The translations under genes were made by a program, and so were the position numbers. Shown one piece after another: positions 60,266 to 64,000 of a stretch of DNA of 64,000 bases. Each line of letters opens with the position of its first letter. The stretch's first letter is position 1. This DNA comes from an uncultured bacterium (GTDB taxonomy: Bacteria > Cyanobacteriota > Vampirovibrionia > Gastranaerophilales > Gastranaerophilaceae), in NCBI GenBank assembly GCA_948684385.1, contig CAPQCU010000008.1:1-64000 (forward strand), given 5' to 3'. The notes below the pieces were generated by a model. It was not told the origin of the DNA, searched no databases, and saw only the letters and a list, made by a program, of their open reading frames with translations.

Positions 60266-61948
60266 CTACAGCGCTCCTATAAGTTCTTTAACTTTTTTAC
60301 GCTGTATTTTTCTGGTTGCTGTTCTTGGAAGAGCGTCTTTAAGAACGGTAATATTTATAGGTCGTTTGTAAGGCGCAAGCCTTTGCGAACGTTTTTTTAC
60401 TTCGTCTCTTAAAATTTTATTTAATTCTTCGTCATTGTATTTTTCTTTTAATTCGTCTTTAGGAACAACAACAACAGCAATATCTTCAGTTCCGTCTTTC
60501 GCTCCTCCGTCTCTTGATGTTCCGAAAACACAAAGCTCCGCAAACATGTCGCTGGTTTCTAAGACCGCCTCAACTTCTTCAGGAAATACTTTTTTACCGC
60601 CGGATAAAACAATCATGTTTTTGATTCTGCCCGTAATATAAACCTGACCTTTGTCATCTATTTTGGCAATATCTCCGGTGTGGAACCAGCCGTCTTCATC
60701 GATTACAGACGCCGTAAGTTCAGGCTGGTGATGATATCCTCTCATAATCGAAGGCCCTTTTAATAAAAGTTCTCCGGATTCTTCATCAATTTTAGCTTCA
60801 AAAGAAGGCAATACTTTACCAACAGAATGAATGTTTCTGTCTTTTTCAAAGGAAATTGTTGCAACAGGACTTGTTTCAGTCAAGCCGTATCCTTGATAAA
60901 CTTCGATACCTATTCTTCTAAAGAATTTTGCAACATCAACATCAAGCGGAGCTCCTCCTGAGAGGCACCATTTAAAACTTCCGCCAAAGCAATCATGAAG
61001 GCGTTTAAACATAAGTTTTTTAATCCATCTGAACGGAAGGAATTTAGCTATATGGTATCTTAACGGGAATGTTTTCTGGTAAAATACCGGTGCGTTCTTG
61101 ATTTCAGCTTCTAAAGTTGTTTTAAGAAGCTTGAGGAACGCAGGAACAAGAACTATTGCGTTGAGCTTTTTGTCTTTCATTATATTTAATATGTCTTTTG
61201 GTTTTAAGCTGCGTGTGTAGTAAATTGAAACTCCCATATTTAAGAAAGTGGAAAAACCTACTGTCATTTCAAACAGGTGGTTCATAGGAAGGATAGAGAG
61301 AACTCTAAAATCTTTTTTCTTCGGAAGTACCGGATTTAATACAACTTTTAAATCTTTAAGCTGTGCAAGAATGTTTCCAAAAGTAGTTTCAACCCCTTTT
61401 GGAGCTCCGGTTGTACCTGAAGTATAAATAATAAACATTCTTGACTTACGGGCTCTATGCCTCCATTTGCAGGAATAATTCATCGGAGTTGTATAAATAC
61501 TTTGCAACCCGTCTCCTGATTCCGGACGTTCATCCATTACTATAATATGTTTTATTGAAGGAATTGCCTGCTGAAGCTCTTTTGCTTTTTCAATGTAATT
61601 TTGAGAAACGAGCATGACAGAAGGAAGGCAGTCTGAAAGAATTGAAGTTAACTCATATTTTGTTAATTTGATATCCAGAGGAACAGTAATCATTCCGGCA
61701 AGAACTGATGCGAAAACACAAACTCCAAACTCGGGCTTTGATTCGGAAAGAATTGCCATTTTTTCGCCTTTTTGAATGCCTAAATCATTTATTAAATAAG
61801 AAGCCAGCCTTCTGGATAAGAGACCTAATCCGTCAAAAGTAAGTTCTTTCCATCCGAAATTTGTTTTGATACCCAGTGCTACTTTGCGCGCATAATCATT
61901 TGTTTTATCTTCAAGTAAAGACAATACATTACTTTCACGTTCTCTCAT
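60266..61948 (-). CDS. AMP-forming acyl-CoA synthetase (long-chain type)
   Basis: 560 residues. ANL superfamily: P-loop IIYTSGTTGAPKGVE near 170, YQGYGLTETSPVA, GWFHTGDIAKIDDKG and the late hinge ITGRIKNMIVLSGGKKVFPEEVE; the C-terminal Lys is in PRTATRKIQRKKV. It activates a fatty acid as acyl-AMP and then acyl-CoA (or transfers to another acceptor). Chain length is not deducible. It shares no pathway with the methionine genes behind it; they may just share a transcript. Confidence 0.9.
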   Translation of the reverse strand: MRERESNVLSLLEDKTNDYARKVALGIKTNFGWKELTFDGLGLLSRRLASYLINDLGIQKGEKMAILSESKPEFGVCVFASVLAGMITVPLDIKLTKYELTSILSDCLPSVMLVSQNYIEKAKELQQAIPSIKHIIVMDERPESGDGLQSIYTTPMNYSCKWRHRARKSRMFIIYTSGTTGAPKGVETTFGNILAQLKDLKVVLNPVLPKKKDFRVLSILPMNHLFEMTVGFSTFLNMGVSIYYTRSLKPKDILNIMKDKKLNAIVLVPAFLKLLKTTLEAEIKNAPVFYQKTFPLRYHIAKFLPFRWIKKLMFKRLHDCFGGSFKWCLSGGAPLDVDVAKFFRRIGIEVYQGYGLTETSPVATISFEKDRNIHSVGKVLPSFEAKIDEESGELLLKGPSIMRGYHHQPELTASVIDEDGWFHTGDIAKIDDKGQVYITGRIKNMIVLSGGKKVFPEEVEAVLETSDMFAELCVFGTSRDGGAKDGTEDIAVVVVPKDELKEKYNDEELNKILRDEVKKRSQRLAPYKRPINITVLKDALPRTATRKIQRKKVKELIGAL

Positions 61949-62037
61949 CTTTTTCCCCCATAATAAATGATATTAATTACTATTATACCAGAATATGGAA
62001 GATTGGACACATTTCTTAATAAAATGTGACAATTATT

Positions 62038-62063
62038 AAAAAGAAGCCATTTGGCTTCTTTTT
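62038..62063. terminator. Bidirectional terminator after nrdG
   Basis: AAAAAGAAGCC and GGCTTCTTTTT enclose an ATTT loop; T-run on both strands. It ends directly at the nrdG stop and separates nrdG from the acyl-CoA synthetase promoter. Confidence 0.88.
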
Positions 62064-62553
62064 AAGTGGTATGTAATATAATTTCGCCTTTTTCAAGGGT
62101 TGGTTTAACATCAATAACCCTTTGATTTGAGCTTCCGACCCAGTGAATTTTAGGGTCAAGAAGTTCTTGAACAAATTTCCCTTCTGCAATTACGTCAATA
62201 TCTGCGATTTCAGGAATATCTTTAATTTCTTCCCAGAGGAAACCTGTATAAAGCCAGATATTTTTTTGCGGCATTTCGCTGCGTATTTTTTTAATCAATC
62301 TAAACACTTCCTCTCTGTTGAACGGGTGCAGCGGGTCGCCGCCAGAGAAAGTAATTCCGGATATGTGCGGCTTGTTAAGCGCTTCAAATAATTCTTGTTC
62401 AGCTGCTTCATCAAAAGGAAGCCCTCCTGCAACATCCCAGGTTATAGGGTTCTGGCAGCCGTGACAGTGGTGAGTGCATCCTGAAACCCATAAAACAACT
62501 CTTAAACCGTCGCCATTTAGCATGTCATCTTTTGTAATGTTGTGATAATTCAT
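62062..62553 (-). CDS. nrdG: Anaerobic ribonucleoside-triphosphate reductase activating protein
   Basis: 163 residues. The radical-SAM Cys motif is in WVSGCTHHCHGCQNP; GGDPLHPFNREEV and IWLYTGFLWEEI are NrdG-typical. It installs the glycyl radical on NrdD, so DNA precursors are made anaerobically. NrdD is not within this window. Preceded by a promoter-like region and a ribosome site AAAGAGG. Length and residues are standard. Confidence 0.94.
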   Translation of the reverse strand: MNYHNITKDDMLNGDGLRVVLWVSGCTHHCHGCQNPITWDVAGGLPFDEAAEQELFEALNKPHISGITFSGGDPLHPFNREEVFRLIKKIRSEMPQKNIWLYTGFLWEEIKDIPEIADIDVIAEGKFVQELLDPKIHWVGSSNQRVIDVKPTLEKGEIILHTT

Positions 62554-62765
62554 TTTATAAACCTCTTTTATTTATAATAGCATTGACATGCATTTTTGTA
62601 CAAAGAGTAAAGTTGTATGAAGATTTTGGCATGTGAATGATATAAATTTTTATCCCTCCCTTTTTTTTACACCGTTCTTACAAGTTTCTGCATCTCACTG
62701 CATAATTTTTATTTACCCCCCCCTTTACAAAAATTTTTTATTTGGTAATATAGTTAAGGAGATAT

Positions 62766-62835
62766 TCCTCAGTAGTTCCCCGAGCGACAGCGAGAAGGGC
62801 TACAGATATCGGAGCAGTTGCTCTGGTATTGAGGA
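62766..62835 (+). other. 70-nt tRNA-sized folded region upstream of tRNA-Asn
   Basis: TCCTCA (62766) pairs with TGAGGA (62830); inside are CGGAGCA/TGCTCTG and CCC/GGG stems. The first ten bases, TCCTCAGTAG, are the same as the first ten bases of tRNA-Asn further on. It has no tRNA T-loop or anticodon. An AAGGAGATAT sequence precedes it. Possibly a leader fold or a decayed tRNA copy. The rest of 62554-62860 shows only a pyrimidine-rich stretch and a run of C. Confidence 0.35.
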
Positions 62836-62860
62836 AGACAATCGAATAAAACTGAAATAA

Positions 62861-62932
62861 TCCTCAGTAGCTCAATGGCGGAGCAACCGGCTGTTAACCG
62901 GTAGGTTGTTGGTTCGAGTCCAACCTGGGGAG
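62861..62932 (+). tRNA. tRNA-Asn (anticodon GTT)
   Basis: Acceptor TCCTCAG pairs with CTGGGGA (one G-U); loop CTGTTAA gives GTT; T-arm TTGGTTCGAGTCCAA. Reads AAU and AAC. CCA is not encoded. It borders a variable region that contains mobile-element remnants, so it may be an integration target. Confidence 0.95.
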
Positions 62933-62944
62933 TTTTTTATTAAA

Positions 62945-62967
62945 AGAGGGTTTCAGCCCTCTTTTTT
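62945..62967 (+). terminator. Terminator after tRNA-Asn
   Basis: AGAGGG and CCCTCT enclose TTTCAG, followed by a T-run of five. Directly downstream of the tRNA. Confidence 0.85.
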
Positions 62968-63197
62968 AATGTCAAAATTTTCTGCATTTTACCCTTTTGC
63001 TACAATATTGCTACAGTAAAATTTAAAAAGATTAAAAAGTAAAACATTTATTTTTAAGAATTTTGAGTTATTCTTAATGATTGGCAAAATTACATCATTT
63101 ATAACCTGACTACAAACGAAATATACATTATTGTTTAATTTCAGCGTTAAACGAGATTTTGTAATACGTAAAACTATTGTTTAAATATAAATTTTAA
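62968..63197. other. AT-rich non-coding stretch, possible remnant of an integration site
   Basis: TTGCTACA occurs twice 11 bases apart (62997-63004 and 63008-63015), like small core-type repeats often left near tRNA ends after integration. Otherwise no gene, repeat or hairpin is clear in 63020-63197. Confidence 0.35.
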
Positions 63198-63226
63198 TTG
63201 TAAATCATAGCAATATGTGATAGAAT
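63198..63226 (+). promoter_or_regulatory. Promoter of the structured leader / 25-residue peptide unit
   Basis: TTGTAA at 63198-63203 and TAGAAT at 63221-63226 with exactly 17 bases between; start near 63233. Good sigma-70 type spacing. Confidence 0.7.
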
Positions 63227-63232
63227 TAGTAC

Positions 63233-63460
63233 AAATGGGGTTATATTAGGCAGTTTAACCCATTCTGCTAAAAAGTCCTCGGCAGGGGTGGGGATATATG
63301 CAAAATATCCTTTCATAGCCCAAGAGTGATTCTTGGATACCTATGCAGTTTATGCAAGTTATAGATTGTATAAACAAGTGGTATGAACGCCACTAAAAAT
63401 AATGAGGCCACTGTGAGGTAGCACCTTGCGCCGGCGTAAGGTTTAACAGGAGACAATATA
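63233..63460 (+). ncRNA. 228-nt structured leader RNA of the mini-ORF unit
   Basis: Between a good promoter and a mini-ORF lie about 228 non-coding nt with several inverted repeats: GTGGTATGAACGCCAC, and a near-perfect palindrome ACCTTGCGCCGGCGTAAGGT (close to 63423-63442) that ends 9 bases before the AGGAG ribosome site. Such long folded 5' regions are typical for type I toxin mRNAs and regulatory leaders. No known riboswitch consensus is recognised. The transcript ends at the terminator 63544-63567. Confidence 0.5.
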
Positions 63461-63538
63461 ATGTTAGACCTTATAACAATCTCAATACATCCAGTTTTAT
63501 TTGCTTTGTTGCTTGTAATTCTATTTGTAAAGAGATAA
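63461..63538 (+). CDS. 25-residue hydrophobic peptide
   Basis: MLDLITISIHPVLFALLLVI then LFVKR. Preceded by CAGGAG seven bases before the ATG. One membrane span with a basic end and an N-terminal acidic residue, the usual style of small type I toxins (Fst/Ldr-like). It has its own promoter, folded leader and terminator, so it is an autonomous unit near the border of a restriction-modification region. Similarity to named toxins is only in style. Similar mini-ORFs are at 13605 and 33356. Confidence 0.55.
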   Translation: MLDLITISIHPVLFALLLVILFVKR

Positions 63539-63543
63539 TGGGG

Positions 63544-63567
63544 AGGAGGGATATAATCCCTCCTTTT
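63544..63567 (+). terminator. Terminator of the mini-ORF unit
   Basis: AGGAGGG pairs with CCCTCCT around ATATAAT, followed by TTT. It starts six bases after the peptide stop. Confidence 0.85.
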
Positions 63568-63612
63568 CTATTATGAAACTTTTAATTTTCAAGACTTTAG
63601 ATTTTAAAATAT

Positions 63613-63864
63613 TTACCCCTTTATACACTTCAAATAATGCTCATTAAAATCTTTGCACCCGCAAGTTAATCTAACACGATTGAAAAATGGATTTTTTTCC
63701 AAGATTTTATTAGCCACCCTTTCCCCAGCTTCGTCATTATCCAAAAATAGCTCAAACTTTTTATACTTAGTAAAATCGATTTCATCTATTTGTTTAATTA
63801 AACCATTTCTGATGGATTTGGTGGATACAATACCCCTGATTAAAAGATTGAATACTGTGCATAA
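63613..63864 (-). pseudogene. C-terminal remnant of a Toprim-domain protein
   Basis: 83 codons on the minus strand, open from a stop at 63865 down to TAA at 63615, with no start codon. It reads KKFELFLDNDEAGERVANKI, then VRLTCGCKDFNEHYLKCIKG. The DNDxAG and KDxNE motifs are those of the second half of a Toprim domain as in mobile-element primases. The front half is missing, so it is a deletion remnant of an element that once occupied this place between tRNA-Asn and hsdM. Confidence 0.7.
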
Positions 63865-63919
63865 TTAACACATGTGTGGTAAGATTTATTTCAGGGAGAA
63901 ATATGAGAGAGGTGTAGTT

Positions 63920-64000
63920 TTGAATAAGCAAGAATTAGCTGCGAGGATATGGGAATCCGCAAATAAAATGCGTTCTAAAATAGAAGCTAATGAATATAAA
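63920..64000 (+). CDS. hsdM: Type I restriction-modification methylase subunit HsdM, 3' part outside window
   Basis: 27 codons from a TTG start: MNKQELAARIWESANKMRSK then IEANEYK, the conserved N terminus of HsdM. The only other upstream ATG (63903) stops after four codons, and GAGAGAGGTG lies at ribosome-site distance from the TTG. HsdM methylates adenines in the recognition sequence and is the core of the M2S or R2M2S complexes; hsdS and hsdR are expected to the right. The context, with tRNA-Asn, a Toprim remnant and a peptide unit, is that of a defence or mobile island. Confidence 0.8.
   Translation, partial: MNKQELAARIWESANKMRSKIEANEYK

Noticed and set aside
60266..62061. SAM or other methionine riboswitch upstream of metY-metX-metW
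   Set aside because: There is no intergenic space before metY (it abuts the acyl-CoA synthetase stop), and the region before the synthetase has only a terminator and a ribosome site.
1..64000. CRISPR arrays, rRNA operon, insertion sequences with transposase
   Set aside because: No regularly spaced repeats, no rRNA sequence and no transposase motif were seen.

Overview
The window comes from an AT-rich, anaerobic, Gram-negative-type bacterium. The best guess is a gut member of the non-photosynthetic sister group of Cyanobacteria (Melainabacteria/Vampirovibrionia, Gastranaerophilales). Direct clues are a reverse rubrerythrin, an anaerobic ribonucleotide reductase activase, a type-4 iron-sulfur uracil-DNA glycosylase, a TolC-type outer membrane protein, type IV pilus alignment genes, a cyanobacterial-looking primary sigma factor, MurT, and several lineage-looking proteins that carry a short N-terminal Phe-Gly type tag. 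The taxonomic call is inference; no rRNA is present.

Layout. 1-13.4 kb: end of plsC, a divergent RelA/SpoT-like protein convergent with the housekeeping Rel, a MarR-controlled efflux pair (TolC-like and EmrA-like, no inner-membrane pump), p-aminobenzoate synthesis (pabBC, pabA), reverse rubrerythrin, and a sensor kinase / response regulator / degenerate GspE-like ATPase operon. 13.4-17.8 kb: an intergenic repeat cluster containing a mini-ORF, then pdxJ, murT and a duplicated DUF948-YtxH unit. 17.8-28.3 kb: a large NACHT NTPase with pentapeptide repeats beside tRNA-Leu, mntP, dnaB, a predicted small RNA with an exposed anti-Shine-Dalgarno stretch, a GH108 lysozyme-like protein, ftsH, a PAP2 phosphatase and a CgeB-like glycosyltransferase. 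28.3-45.4 kb: tRNA-Arg, a zinc-peptidase gene split by an in-frame stop, a pair of degenerate purine-enzyme-like genes, an M49-like peptidase with the tag, a YhaM-like nuclease, a degenerate hybrid-cluster protein, a TadZ/CpaE-like ATPase, a TPR protein, rpoD, rlmB, nadA, and pilM-pilN (fused) and pilO.

45.56-55.18 kb is a 9.6-kb integrative element in the 3' end of tRNA-Gly(TCC). It is bounded by a perfect 25-bp direct repeat and has arm-type repeats inside both ends. It carries an excisionase-like gene, a DUF3987 replication protein, a DnaB-core-like protein without a Walker A, three Xre-type regulators, a LuxR-type HTH protein, two secreted TRL-like proteins, a DUF3800 protein and a membrane-anchored unknown, but no recognisable integrase.

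55.2-62.6 kb returns to housekeeping functions: ogt, a PHP phosphoesterase, type-4 UDG, metW-metX-metY, an acyl-CoA synthetase and nrdG. From tRNA-Asn (62.9 kb) to the end a second variable region begins: a compact transcription unit with a long structured leader and a 25-residue hydrophobic peptide, a Toprim-protein remnant, and the first 27 codons of a type I restriction-modification methylase (hsdM). The most interesting leads are the integrase-less element, the Yfr1-like small RNA, the small hydrophobic peptide units, the NACHT-pentapeptide protein and the divergent RelA/SpoT-like protein.
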